A stretch of 64,000 nucleotides of DNA from Allacma fusca (taxonomy: Eukaryota > Arthropoda > Collembola > Symphypleona > Sminthuridae): NCBI GenBank assembly GCA_947179485.1, contig OX359250.1, positions 8,723,873 to 8,787,872 on the forward strand, written 5' to 3'. The position numbers and the translations under genes were made by a program. Shown in pieces: positions 22,401 through 35,049 of the stretch. Every line of letters starts with the position of its first letter. Within the stretch, counting starts at the first letter, position 1. The notes beneath the pieces were generated by a model. That model did no database searches, was not told the origin of the DNA, and saw only the letters and a list, made by a program, of their open reading frames with translations.

Positions 22401-24064
22401 TCACGAAGGCTTGGTTGAAAAACGAGTTCAGTATATGATAGAAGTCATGTTTCAGGTTTGTTGATTTTTGTTCTCTTCTTCACATGTTCAAGGAGCTCTC
22501 ATTTACAATTATTCATTCACTAATTAAATCAGCAAGAAGTATTTCCATGTAATGCAATGTCATTTTATTATGTTGGGCAGTTGAGGAAAGACAAGTACGA
22601 GAAATTTCCCTCCATTGTTGAGGAGCTTGATTTAGTGGAGGAGGAAGATCAGTTTACACACATGATTAACTTGGATGAAGAAATTGACGCCCAGGATATT
22701 TTAAGTGAGTATTTGAGTAGTTTTTGAACTTCTGATTATCTACAGCATTTCATGTTGTTAATCCTATGTTATTCATTTTAATAGATATCTTCAAGGTGGA
22801 TGAGGAGTACATAGTAAATGAAGAAAAGTATGCTGCTTTAAGAAAGGAGATTCTGGATGAATCAGAAGAGGAAAGTGGTGACGAGGATGATGATGAAGAT
22901 GAATCGGACGGGGAAAAGACCGAGGAAAAGGCAGCGGATGGAACTGTCGAAATTTTTGACAAAACCGAAACTAATTTGGTACAAAAAAAGTGTACATTTC
23001 CCTCGAAGTCAAATCTAGCTCTGTGATTTAATTTTTAATTTGTGTCTTTTTTTAACAGTTGGCATTACGCCGAACAATTTACCTAACTATCCAGTCCTCT
23101 TTGGATTATGAAGAGTGCTGTCACAAGCTGATGAAAGCAAATCTTCCTGAAGGTACTTCAATTATTTCGACTGATTGTTGTAGTGTTTATTAGCAAAATA
23201 TAGAAGATACGCGATGGATTTAAAATTTTTGGTTATACTAAAACTAGAAAACTCACAAGAAGGATACGCTTTATATTTTTGCAGGTCAGGAAAGTGAACT
23301 TTGTCATATGATACTGGATTGTTGTGCTCAGCAGCGAACGTACGAAAAGTTTTTCGGCTTGCTAGCCCAAAGATTTTGTGCCATTAATGTGAAATATGTA
23401 GCCCCATTTGAAGAAATATTCAAAAATACCTACGACACAGGTTAGTTTCAAACTTTTGATGGAATGATGGCCCTTATTAATCGAAGTTAGGAATGGCATA
23501 ATGTAACATTGATATTTTATATCTTATAGTTCACAGGTTGGATACCAACAAGTTAAGGAATGTCGCTAAATTTTTTGCCCATCTATTATTTACTGACGCT
23601 ATATCTTGGACGATTCTGGAGCATATTAGACTTACTGAAGATGAAACAACGAGTTCCAGCCGTATATTTGTTAAAATCCTCTGCCAGGTAAGCTAAGAAA
23701 CCCTCATCATTCATTTAGTTTTGATTATTGGATTTTTAGATAAAAATAAACATACTGTGAATTGGAAACTTTTAGGAATTATCAGAGTACATGGGACTTG
23801 TCAAATTAAATGAAAGGTTTAATGAGAAAACATTGAAGAATTATTTTGAAGGACTTTTTCCACGTGATAATCCCAAAAATACGAGATTTTCTATAAACTT
23901 CTTTACTTCCATTGGACTTGGAGGTTTAACGTGAGTCAACCATTATTTCCTGTTTGATATATCCTTAACGCTTGAAGTTGAAAATATTAATTAATTTACG
24001 TTTTATATATTCTAGGGATGAACTTCGGGAGCACCTGAAGCCTAAAGCGCGACCGGAACCCTAG
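19429..24064 (+). CDS. CWC22: Pre-mRNA-splicing factor CWC22 with expanded charged N-terminal repeats
   Basis: This is the spliceosome protein that binds eIF4A3 and is needed for exon-junction-complex deposition. Exons are 19429-21882, 21970-22455, 22581-22704, 22785-22978, 23059-23152, 23285-23440, 23530-23687, 23776-23930 and 24016-24064. They join in frame to 1,289 residues. Residues 1 to about 765 are an Arg/Asp/Glu/Lys/Ser-rich, presumably disordered tail, including 15 tandem 16-residue units (residues 209-448). [13 protein letters not shown] (767-779) begins the conserved part. An MIF4G domain follows (about 790-980; [32 protein letters not shown]). Next come an acidic linker, then the MA3 domain ([22 protein letters not shown]). 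The protein stops soon after MA3, at LKPKARPEP. Many homologues carry an RS-rich tail there, so charged sequence here sits at the N-terminus instead. The ATG is chosen because it starts [10 protein letters not shown], typical of the lysine/histidine-rich start of such proteins. Confidence 0.95.
20053..20772 (+). repeat. Coding minisatellite: 15 tandem 48-bp units in CWC22
   Basis: Fifteen head-to-tail 48-bp units each encode a variant of [16 protein letters not shown]. Variation falls at fixed positions (A/P/V after EK, D/E in DRxR, L/V at the end). There are no frame-breaking indels. Adjacent units are nearly identical at the DNA level, indicating recent unequal exchange or slippage. Two imperfect units ([13 protein letters not shown]) precede the array. 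Confidence 0.97.
20947..21162 (+). repeat. Second coding repeat in CWC22: three 72-bp units
   Basis: Three consecutive 72-bp units encode [24 protein letters not shown]-like 24-residue blocks. Degenerate, shorter relatives continue to about 21350. This array has a different unit length from the 48-bp array but shares the Lys/Arg/Glu core. Confidence 0.9.
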
Positions 24065-27000
24065 GCTCTATATGCCTCGCGTTATTACAGAAGTACGACT
24101 TCCAAGCACATATCATCATGTTTTTGTTTTACAAAATGTCTAAAGATTAAATACACTATAATAATTTGACAAGGTTTATGCGGGAGTACCTTTCCCGGTC
24201 AAGGTGCTTGACTTTTGAGTTTTTTCTCAATCATGTAAACTTCAACACGTGAAAGCTCACTACATGTGAGTTCCTTCATTTAATGCAGTAGCTCTAAACA
24301 TCGCTACGCTCTGATTGACATAATTTAATATCTTTTCGGCTGTCAGTATTAATGTATTTTAATTATTACCTGACGTCATCTTAGACTGAAATCTGCTTCC
24401 CTTATAATGTGTAATACATAGGTACAGCTTGCATTTGCTCATATTGGGTTTTTATTCTTGTTTACGTTTGAAAACTTCCTCCATAGTTTGTTAGGTTACC
24501 AACTAAATTTGTATACAGACAAGATTATTTTATTGTAATATTTATTAGTTATTGTATCATTTCATGCTATTTACCCAAGCTCTAAATATAAAATAAAATA
24601 TCGAGGTCAAAGCTTTATGTTTTTGGTTGTTGCGGCAGTGTTTTTACACCTTGACAGTTATATATTACGCTTTGTTAGAGCCGGCAACAAAATATACTAC
24701 CTGGTACATATTTTGCTACGGTTGGTGTTGTTACTCATTCACTCAAAAGAGTAATTTCATTGATGTAGTCCTCATCCTGATGTTCATCAAAATATTTTAT
24801 TGCACCATGTTAAATATTCTGTACCAAAATCGTACACCGCATTCTATCTTGAACCTCAGGTCATGAACATATCTGCTCTTATTCGGGACCTGACTAAGTA
24901 AACACGAAATTCAGTGTGAGCATCGCATTTCTCTTTTTCCTCTAGCTTTTCCCTTTTCCACTTATCAGTCCACCATAAAATATGGCATTTTTCCTTTAAC
25001 CCTCAAAGCCTTGATCTTGAAAAAGTGTTGGTTCGTAATACTCGTGTACCAAAACAGAGATGCCATCGTATAAATTACTGCATACTGTATCATGTGTGAG
25101 TAACTATTTATCATAGCAAAGCCCGCCGCAAGTCATGCCATACACTTGTGAAACGAATAGATTCCATAAAGTTAAACAATAAACACCTATTATGTATGTC
25201 CGTCATTGTCCATGCTTCCATTCGTATTTACAGCGTGTATTTTACAAGTTTCAAAAACTTCCGACATTTCTATCGCACCGACCAGACCATTCAAGTTCGG
25301 CCAGGGATTAAATGTAATCTTGGAAGTGCTTTCAAGATTTGCACAATGGCAAATGTGTATAATCATATACGAATTGCAAACATCAGCAGGTGCGTATTCA
25401 AAATGGGGTCTCATTCATTACATGGTTGGTGGAATTAAAAAGCTCTTGCCTGTATAAAAAATGTCAAGCGTGCAAATCTTTGGAACGGAGTTGCGGGCAA
25501 TTACATAATTTCATGCTTAACACATGTTTCTAAATGTATAGCTACAGGGCGCCAAGAAGAGTTTGTACCCCTCCTAACCCCGTATAAGGATGACAATAAA
25601 TTAAACAATACTTAATTCAGTAACTCATTTTCAAGATCTGTCAATAACTGATAGCTTCCCACCAAGCCCATAACATTTTCTATCATCCAGCGTCAAAAAA
25701 ATTTGGAACAAACTGTCCCCCAAAAGTTTCCTAAAAGTAAATTTTAAAAATATTAATTTTTCCATACAAAAAACTTTCCTCACTCTATTTGTCGCTGTGC
25801 CCACAATTATTTCCGTAGAATTTTGACCCGATCCTTGAAAAATCTGGAAAAAGATCTGCTGTCAACCAGAACCCTTGAATTTTGTCATTCCTCAGGTGAG
25901 GGGGTACAAAAGTTGCTTCTCTCCCTACATTTACTTCTACACATGATTTGTACAATCTTTAAGCCTCAGGATTTTCAACAACTCTTCAATCCCATCAATA
26001 ATATCTTATTACCCCTCCTGATTATGACCCACTAGTGCAACTAGCTACTCAAAACCCTTGCAAGTAAAAGCCCACGCCTTTCCAAAAAAATCAAAAAAAT
26101 TCCCAATATTTGCCCTTTAATTACATTAAAAAAATACACTCAACAAATGGCAGCCAGCTAAATAGTAGCTCCAACGCTAATGGAGACTTCCTTGAAATAT
26201 TTCTTTTTTTGTCTCCTCTTGCATCTTTACACAAAAATCCCTAAAAAAAACTGCGGTCCCTATGAATGGAATTTACTGTAATACGCTTACACAAAAATTT
26301 GCTCAGAAAAACTTCAAAATACTTTATTGCTAGCTTTGTCGGTCAATTCTTACCATACATGTCCACACCCCTTCATACTTGATGCGTTAAAAATGAGAAT
26401 AATTTTTTCTGTTGTAAATTAATAGTTAGCATCGATTTAATTATATAGTATTCTTTTTTTTTTTTAAAAAATATGCTATAATTTTTTAATTACTGAATAA
26501 TCTAGAAAGGTCATGCTTGACAAATTACAGCTTTTGCGAGTACCCCTGTTACAATGATGGTGTTCGTGGAGGTTGAGACCGTTAGTTGGACTTGGCTATC
26601 TACTACGGTACAGGGCTTTGATGCATATGGAGCTTTAACTGATGGAAATAAAATGCATTAATTAATTACAGAGAAACGTTCCTTCATACAACTTTCTAAG
26701 GCTGCTGACGAGCCCCTAAGTATTAATTTATTAATGGATCTCCCTCCACCTCAAACCACAGAGTGAGTCAGTCTGTAGTCTTTGGCGGAATATATAAGAA
26801 GCCCATTGGACTGTCAATAGTTTCAAATTCTTATTTTGTGCAGAGAGACCACAACACAAGCAAAATCTTTCTGTCCCTGTGCAAAAATATTTTTATTTGA
26901 GAAATACTTACTTACACTGCAAAGAAAAAAAACGTTGTCGGCTGTGCTAAATCCCAGTGTATTATTTTTGCTTTAATCATCTTTTTAAACTTTCATTTCA

Positions 27001-27508
27001 AATAGAATAATTTTTATTAAGTCCTCACTTGGAACATTCACAAGGGATTTTTTATTCTTGCTAATTATTATTGATTAATTATTAGCAATTTACAGGTAAT
27101 TCTTGAATTTCTTGTGGACATATTTTGCATATGATAATTATATTTTGAATATTTTTAAAACAATTTAATGTAACTTAAAATATTTAATTTCGGTTCTAAA
27201 TATTGAATATTTTATTTAATACAGTAGTAATAATATATATATTATGATAATTTATTCGAATTTATTATTTATGAATATAATGTTAATTTGTAATCTAATA
27301 ATAATAATAATAATTGAAGGATATTTTTTGGTAAATAGTTGACCTGACCAGGAATTGCTTTCACGGCTGGACCCATAAGATTGAATTTTTGACCTGAGCT
27401 TTATTAGAAGATTTCGTGGGATTTGGAATTTAAAAAGTCTTGCGGCTTGTAACTTTTTGAATTATTACTTTTGTGCTGAACTCGGACCGGAACTTTCAAA
27501 AAGAAAAT
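24065..27508. other. Intergenic region, CWC22 3' flank to nucleotidase
   Basis: No supported gene. AATAAA at 24592-24597 is a candidate CWC22 poly(A) signal about 530 bp past the stop. The rest is AT-rich (homopolymer and TAA runs near 26450 and 27298). Small ORFs here (24627-24866, 25148-25438, 25823-26035) have no motif, no conservation I can recognise and no clear splice context. Confidence 0.6.
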
Positions 27509-29024
27509 ATGTGTTCTATTTTGAGCAATGTAAGTTGTAAGGAAATTGTTTATGGATTTGTATTTCGAAGGATGGATGTAGTTTAAGTTCGTGTGAGATA
27601 TTGTGTTTTGAAGGGGGTGGTGGAAATGTGTTATTGAACTTATTGAGAATTTATTTGGTGGGTTTTAGATCCTTCAGCGATATGAGAAACCGGAAGCTGT
27701 GAAAATAAAGAATCCGGAGAGAGTGGAGGAGCTAATTAAAAATATGGCTGCGGACGGGCCTGGTGCCTTACAGGTGAGCTATTGGGAGTTGTAATGATGT
27801 GTGGGGTAAAGGTGTGTGTAGATTTTGTTTGGTGTGAATTACTAGTTAGTCAAATTGTAGGAACTGATTGGGCTAACCGAAAGGGGTTTTTTTATGTTAG
27901 ATGATCACGGATTTTGATATGACTTTGACGCGATTTCATCAAGATGGAGAAAAGTGTGACACGTGTCATGGTACGAGAATTTTGTTTTTATTGAGGATTA
28001 ATTTATTAGATGGTGTCGATCGAATCGGCCTGGGATGCAGATGTGTGGTTTGGTAATTGGGTATTATTATTGTCTTTAGGGATTTTGCATAGCAGTTCTC
28101 TGATGTCGGAGGAATTTAAGAAGAGGTCTCAGGATTTATTCAATAAGTATTACCCAATCGAAATTGACCATACGATGACTGTTGAGGAAAAAATTCCATA
28201 CATGCTCAAGTGGTATGAAGAATCTCATGAAACTCTGACTACTTTCCCTTTCGAAAAGAAGCATCTTACAGAAATGGTGAAAACGTCACGGATTCTGTTC
28301 AGGTAGGATGATTCAATGAATATTTACGTTCTTAGGTTATTTTGTGGCAAATGTGTTACTCCTTTAATTATTTAACAATTACAGGGATGGTGCGGTGGAG
28401 ATGTTGGAAGCATTAAATGAAAAGCAAGTGCCTGTGATGGTATTTTCCGCTGGTGTGGGTGATATACTAGAAGAGGTTCTACGCAAGTTCAATTCTTACC
28501 ATTCTAACACTAAAGTTGTTTCGAATAGCATGGAGTTCAATGATGAGGGCAGATTGATTGGCTTCAAAGGACCTTTAATTCATATGTTCAACAAAAATGA
28601 GAAAGCCATTCGTCAATCACAACCGAAGTATTTCGAAAATCTGTCTCACAGAGGCAATGTACTCCTGCTGGGAGATTCTCTTGGTGATGTGGATATGGTC
28701 GAAGGTGTGATGGAGCCTGGAGCTGTCATCAAAATTGGGTTTCTTAATACGAAGGTAAGCTATTTATTCAATAAATTATTTTCAGGTAATTATGCGCACA
28801 TTAAACATACCCAAAAATAGAAAATAATTCACTACTCGCAAACAATGTAGTGTAGAATTGCATGTAAAAACATGCATCATGGAATGTGAATTTTATTTAT
28901 TTTTTTATTGCAGATTGAAGAACGGCTGGAGTCATTCATGAATTCCTTTGACATTGTTTTGATCGATGATCAAAGTATGGACTTCATTAATTTGATTCTT
29001 ACGCACGTTCTCAAGTTGAAATAA
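27509..29024 (+). CDS. Cytosolic 5'-nucleotidase III (pyrimidine/m7GMP type)
   Basis: This is a HAD-superfamily phosphatase that removes the 5'-phosphate from pyrimidine nucleotides and, in the IIIB branch, from 7-methyl-GMP. Exons are 27509-27529, 27669-27773, 27901-27970, 28080-28302, 28385-28754 and 28914-29024. They join in phase to 299 residues, the usual family length. HAD motif I is DFDMTLTRF, with nucleophile and acid Asp residues. SAGVGDILEEVLR follows, then KVVSNSMEFNDEGRLIGFKG. LLLGDSLGDVDMVEG supplies the metal-binding Asp residues. The start MCSILSN is a 7-codon first exon, accepted because its GTAAGT donor joins in frame to ILQRYEKPEAVKIKN; it is the least certain part. The gene converges on the SLC1 transporter. 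Whether it is the IIIA or IIIB subtype cannot be told here. Confidence 0.93.
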
Positions 29025-29884
29025 CGTTTGTATGCCTTAACTCCCAAAATTATTCTACCGGTGTGTATCCTTGACATTTTTTGCAATATTTATGAATTTT
29101 GTCAACCCTGCAAATTAATTCGGTTATAACCAAAGTCGTAGTCCTTGGCGTGATGTAGTGATACGTAGGTATATATTTACCTAGATTTCTCGGATGCGAT
29201 CTGTCCGCGTTTGTGGGCTTCCTGTTATCGTTTTTGTTAACCTAGTGAACGCATGAAATTCTTGGTAGAAATAGACGTGATATCTGGCTGTATGCTTAAA
29301 TATAAATTCTAATTTTGTCAGCCGAATTGCATAATTAATAAGCATTATTATTATTGTTCAGCTCCCTGCAAGCGAAAGCGGTTTAAACCCTGTAATAGAA
29401 ACAAGCCACAGTTGGAATCATCTCTAGAAACCTCCAATTTTCACTGTCATTAAAGTTATTAGTCTTTGTTTTCAAAAATTACTGAAAGGTGCTATTTTCT
29501 GGAAGGTTCGTAGAAAGATCGCTGTGGGAGCTTCGCTTAGCTGATTACGAGTCTTTCATCAAGTTGATACACCGTATCTGCATGTATGTTTGTATCATTC
29601 CTGCAACTTTTCTAACGAAGATAATACTTTCCGTTAACTTGTGTAGTAATCACGTTTGGAGACGTTCCTCTTTAGCGCACTAAATTTGTGTAACACAAGT
29701 CAATAACTATCAATCAGGAAACACGGAGTTTATGTATCAGCACATTTTATAGCAAAATAAATTTACATCCTGTGTCTTCAGAATAAGTTGATGGTACGCA
29801 AGGAGTTAACGTTTAATAGACAATTAAATCTGAGGTTTTGAAAAATCAATTTTATTTTCTGTAATTTTCATTAACATTTGTAGT
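29025..29884. other. Convergent intergenic region
   Basis: No gene is seen between the nucleotidase stop and the SLC1 stop. A plus-strand AATAAA at 29756-29761 is a candidate nucleotidase poly(A) signal. The ORF at 29489-29683 lacks any recognisable feature. Confidence 0.6.
29851..29856 (-). terminator. Candidate poly(A) signal of the SLC1 transporter
   Basis: TTTATT on the plus strand reads AATAAA on the minus strand, about 29 bp beyond the transporter stop codon (29885-29887). This would give a very short 3' UTR. Confidence 0.55.
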
Positions 29885-32428
29885 CTACTGAAGTGCTTGG
29901 TTCTCGTCATCCCCTTTGTTTGCTAAGTCATCACTGCTTACTTGAGCAGAACTTGTGGTTTCTTTAATAGATGATAGGGAATGCACGTATTCGAACTTTT
30001 CTTCATCAAAAGGTAACTTTTCCAACTGCTCTCTGCACATTTTGTCAACAATCCCACAACCAAAACTGTCGCCCAGCACATTTACGGTAGTACGGAACCG
30101 ATCCCTGTGTCATGGTATGTGGGTATAAAAGTTACGTAATATTTTCTGACTCTTAGTTATGAGTAGACAATCAAAGTTTGAGTGTAAAATATGACTTACA
30201 ACAACCAATCAACGGGAACAATGTAGGAAATGTACTCGCCAGGTAGACCCACGGTATTCAATACCATGACCATTGTTACCAATCCAGCTTGAGGAATTCC
30301 AGCTGCCCCGATACTTGCTGCAGTAGCTGTTATCCTGTAACATTTGCATGTGATTCTCTTTACATTCTGATTTTTAATCGAACATAAACATACTTCTAAA
30401 TAGTTGTAGTCCTTGAATTAAAATTCCGTCAAATTTGATTGACTTGGGAATCGAAATTAAAAATGGGCAATTACGCGACAGCGATGATTTCATCAATGGA
30501 TAAAGAAGCCCCTACCAATTGTGCAATGAAGAGGGCAGCAGCAGCTTCGTACAGAGCAGTCCCGTCCATGTTGATGGTTGCGCCAATTGGAAGCAAAAAC
30601 CGTGACACACGAGGATCTATGTAGTTAGATTCTTCCAGACATTTCATGGTTACCGGCAGTGTTGCAACACTAGTTGGTTTTATATTGTCAAGAAAAATAA
30701 ATTTTGTTTCAAGACAAGAGCAGATATACTCCATTTTCAGGTTTTTTCAAATGGAAAGTTACAACCCAAAACTTTCTAGCAAAATTCCGGGTTGGATTTA
30801 ATCTGACATGAGCGCCCGGAGGGAGATCCCAAAAATAAGATACGAATTTGAAACTATATCCATCGTAAACCTCAAAAACAATGACATATCTCACCTCGAA
30901 CTCGATCCGAAGGCCATGGCAAGGGCGGGCAACATATTTCCGATGAACTTAAAAGGCGATCTCCTAGTCAGGATGAAGTATAGTAACGGGAGGAGGACAA
31001 AACCATGAATCATCAGTCCACCCAAAACTGTTGAAAAGTAAAGGCCCAGGGACGTGATAACCGACATAAAATCCCTTTGAAGTACTTCTGAGGCCACTAA
31101 AAACACCACACCAATGGGAGACATCCTGCAAAGAAGTCAATAGGCATCAAATGCAAATTACCTAAATTGATACTCAAATTATTACAGGAGCGAATGCGAT
31201 CAGACAATGAAACAATGACAATAAGAATATATACAAACAGAGACTACAGCTTCGGCTAAAAAAATTTTTTTAAAGAAGGTAAAAATTCAGAATCATAAAA
31301 CCAATACGGAAACAAAACAAGAACCAAGCATAATTGAAAGTAGATACTTAAGTCTAATAATTTAGTCTTTTAAACCAACCAAATAGCCCAAGTTGTAAGG
31401 ACTGTAGTAGCATCCGCTAAGCTTTTGAAAACATCCAGGACAGGTTTGCCTCGTGGACCAATTGTAGACAGTGCAATTCCAAGGGCTATCGAGAACACAA
31501 CCAAGCCCATCATATTTGTCCCAGATTCCCACTTACCTACCATTTTGTATCTGTCGAGTGGAATACTGGGATCTGCGGAATAACCACACGGTTCGTAAAT
31601 AATTATGTTTCCAAGGGAGAATACGTGTCTAAAGTTTGCATTCTACCAATTGACAGTCTTACCTGGTGGGGTTGCAGGGTTGACCAATGTGGTTCTATAC
31701 TGTAGAAAAGGAATCAATATTAAATAATGTCCGAGGGACTGAATATCTTCCTTTCCTTATTGTTAGCATTTGAAATTATTTCCCAGTGTCATATTTAATG
31801 TACATAGAATTTAATATCATTATTACCCGGGATAGTGCTGCTTGTACTAAGTTGGGCGGAAACATAGTTCTAGGAGTAATAAACAGGATGGTAAGTAATT
31901 GATTAGGTTCATTCATTATTATTGGGACTTGGGGCACTCGCATATGTATGTACATGTGCTTGAACGGGAAATCGCTATAGTATTGTACTTTATGGACAAA
32001 GTGGCAAGTGTGGAAATTTACCTAATTAAATCCAGAAGAGTGTCTTCCACAAGAGTGGGATCGGGTGACTGCATTTTGACATTTCCCTTGTCGCTAAAAC
32101 GCCCGGGCTGAATGCTGACCGTGAGGATGATCCCTAAAGCAATGGCAATGAAAGTTGTAAACATGTAGTAAGTAAGTCCCCTCCACCCAATCATTCTAGA
32201 GAGGGTTATGTCAAGGGATCCAATGGCAGATATCATAGTGGACATGATTAAGGGTATGATGAGGCCCTTGAGCATGTTTAAAAACAGTTCTCCACCGAAC
32301 TTCACATAGGAGGTGTCTCTTTCGCTCCAAGTATTCTTTACAGCCTTGAGACTGAACCCCAAACCCACTCCTATCACCACTGCTCCAACCTGTAGGAGGG
32401 TGAGGAGATTCTGGCTCATGCATCCCAT
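29885..32428 (-). CDS. Excitatory amino-acid (glutamate/aspartate) transporter, SLC1 family
   Basis: This is a sodium-coupled plasma-membrane glutamate/aspartate transporter. Exons in transcript order are 32428-32022, 31869-31827, 31699-31663, 31572-31380, 31125-30895, 30669-30475, 30334-30200 and 30104-29885, joining to 486 residues. The N-terminal scaffold helices include [19 protein letters not shown] and [19 protein letters not shown]. Hairpin 1 has the serine run [13 protein letters not shown] (about 299-311). TM7 has [10 protein letters not shown] (337-346). Hairpin 2 is [17 protein letters not shown] (about 374-390). TM8 has [15 protein letters not shown], with Asp415 and Arg418 at the positions that bind the substrate amino group and side-chain carboxylate. 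The EAAT-type DRFR motif supports acidic substrates rather than ASCT-type neutral ones. The loop joining TM4 segments is short. The ATG at 32428 is chosen because an in-frame stop lies 21 bp upstream; an extra 5' non-coding exon is possible. Confidence 0.95.
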
Positions 32429-33960
32429 GTCTCTCCAGGGGTTAACTCAACGTAATTATTTTAAATTAAATTGGCTCCTTAACTGATTACATTTTCCTTT
32501 CTATTAAGTATACGTTACAATTTGTTTGTACTGTTCATAACATTTTTTAAAAGATGCTTTGGTCCACGGACGAGCAGGTAATAGTATTTTCTTTCTTGAG
32601 CGTTGCTTTCGAATTATATATAGCCCTATAGTCTCAGCTGCTTGAAGGCTATATAAAAACAAATCTGTTTTCAGAATAATTTATTATTCTTGGGAGTTTT
32701 TTTTTACGAAGATACTTTTTTACTGATTCGCAAAAATTAGAATTTTCAACTTTTAAATAAAAAATGAGGTTCTAAAAAAACTTACACGAAGATGCTTTTA
32801 CGGCTCTAAACAGGGAAAAACTAGCATTTGATATGGGAGGAATTCGATAATAATGAACGAAACAAAGCATCTCAGGTGCTACCGAATAATATATTACGTA
32901 ATAGCAATCATTACTGCAAATTATTGCATAAAATACCAAACGGCTAAATAATCTTAACATGAAAGGGGTTTAATTATATGATTTGCCTCGTCTCTAGCCT
33001 ATTTAATAAATGACCTAATATTCGATAATACTATTTGCCACATTCTGTATATAGCTATTTTTAGTAACTTGATTGCTGCAGTGGCTTCATCTGTTGTTAC
33101 AATAAACAAAAACCGCATGAAAACTGGCATGGAGGTTTATAATCTATCATCAACAAAAATAAACTCATCTGTTTCATATCGGCATCATTAGCACGAATTT
33201 ATGCCAATCAGTTATTTTTTAAATTACATCAGGATGCATGTAAGACGGTTGACAAAAAATAAATTTCAGAATAGATTTTAAATTAATCCGATGCTGTGGG
33301 GCATAATTGTTTTTTAAAATAATTAAATGTTGTTATGATAAATAAATACTACGGGGTGCGTTTAAAACGGTAATAATTAAACTGTTAAAGCTGATCAAAT
33401 GTTTGTCAGCCAGCCTTGCTTTGAAATTGTTCTCGTTAATATGCATTATGCCGGACATCGTTACTAAAATTATTATACTTGGTCACAAAATATTTGAAAG
33501 GACGCTTTGATTGTAGGAAAAGACGCGTTGTAACATTATGACGCTAGTATTTTTTGCAAGAAAGGCTGTAACTATTTGATCTTCCCGTGTAATTTCATTA
33601 TATTCATAACAGCGACACTTTCTCGCTATATCAAACACCAAAGACGAATTATTTTTATATCAGTAATTGCGTGGGCTAATTATTAATATGGCTAAATAAT
33701 TTTAAGTGCATGCAAGTACGTGTAGACCAACGTTTTGGAGATTTTGTTCACGTGGACGTGAAACATTAGTACAACGAGTATGAGCATCAGAGTGACGGTT
33801 GACAGATTTGATATACGGAAAAATACCCCTATTGAATTTGAGATTTGCATAAAAACGAATTGAATTTTACGATACCTGGAAATTTACGAGACCAATACAA
33901 GACCTCGCTCATAATTAGTATCCAGACTAAATTATTAACGCCAGTTTAATTTGTTTCCAG
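32429..33960. other. Non-coding region upstream of the SLC1 transporter
   Basis: No coding exon is supported. This should hold the 5' UTR and promoter of the minus-strand transporter. The sequence is AT-rich with short homopolymers and no recognised element. Confidence 0.6.
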
Positions 33961-34553
33961 GGAAACAATGGATTTTTCATTGAATGCGGAGCCAATGATG
34001 GGAAATGATACTCTAACACAATGTAGGTAGAGAGGACTTTGGGTTGGAAGGGATTGTTGATTGAGGCCGATCCTGTGGCTTTCCGGAAATTAAAAACTAG
34101 AAACCGCAACGCTTGTGCTTTAAACTAATGCTTGGCTAGTACAACCGTTCCAAAGCAGGTATGTTAATTCCGGTCTCTCACATACAAATATTTTTGAAAC
34201 GAATTATGTTTTAATTGAATATATTTCTGTATGGTTTTCAGTTGCATTTTTTTCAAAATGTGGTCGTCATGGGCAGCTTGCACCCAAAGAAGAAACATCC
34301 TGATCGAATTCCCGTACTAGTTCAATGCGTCCCCTTGTACACAATATTATTAGCCATGAACAGAATTGTGGTTGATTTTTCCAGCCTGGATATCGAAGGA
34401 ACTGAGCTGGATGTTTTGAGAACTATACCGTTCGAAAAAGTATTTATGAAGGTTATAGCTACAGAGAGAGCAGGATTTCAAAATACATCATCTGCATTGT
34501 CGATTAAATTCACACCAGGGGGTGCTGCACTGTATACCCAAGCAATTGAGTAA
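33961..34553 (+). pseudogene. Broken FkbM-type methyltransferase (Star-like family)
   Basis: Two exon remnants are visible. Exon A (33961-34158, after a TTTCCAG acceptor) encodes GNNGFFIECGANDG, the SAM-binding start of the FkbM domain. It continues in the same frame with LGWKGLLIEADPVAFRKLK and RNRNAC. This frame is interrupted by three different stops: TGA (34006-34008), TAG (34024-34026) and TAA (near 34126). Exon B (34242-34553) joins in phase 0 and encodes the second conserved block, SLDIEGTELDVLRTIPFEKV, then ends at TAA. The order and spacing of the blocks match the family, but the nonsense codons and the lack of a start or of the C-terminal part indicate a pseudogene. Selenocysteine or readthrough would not explain three different stops. 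Confidence 0.8.
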
Positions 34554-35031
34554 GATTGTCTCTGATTGGCCTGAAAAATATTTGCAGGTCTTGACGGTTG
34601 AACACATATTAATTAAAGAAGGGAAAGGAGCGTTGAGGAATTTTTTGTAAAGTCAGGGATATACATTCTTTGCAGAGTTTCTACATCCACGCAGACTGGT
34701 CGGGGACTCAATTTTTATTCATTCATCTATTCAATATAGGGAAAACTCAAGCAATATTTCGACGGAGATACTTAAGTAGTATTGATTTTATGAATCCTAT
34801 ACACTATACCCGTGTATTTCACGTTGTTTCTCGAATATAGTTCTGAGACAATTCTACATCTTAATAAAATACGAAAAATCAAGTCATCCACCAAGTGGAT
34901 GGGAAAGGACGAGCGTCATTGAATTTTCAATGATAACTAACCCGACGTTATTGATTGTGTGGCTTATCTCAAAATTCGATTTAGTTGGGCCCTTTTCACG
35001 TGTAGGCTGTGAAGCACATCGTTATAAATAC

Positions 35032-35049
35032 GTGTGTGTGTGTGTGTGT
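35032..35049. repeat. (GT)n microsatellite
   Basis: Nine perfect GT units. Confidence 0.95.

Noticed and set aside
33961-34158. TGA in the FkbM exon as a selenocysteine codon
   Set aside because: TAG and TAA also interrupt the same frame a few codons later, so decay is the simpler explanation.
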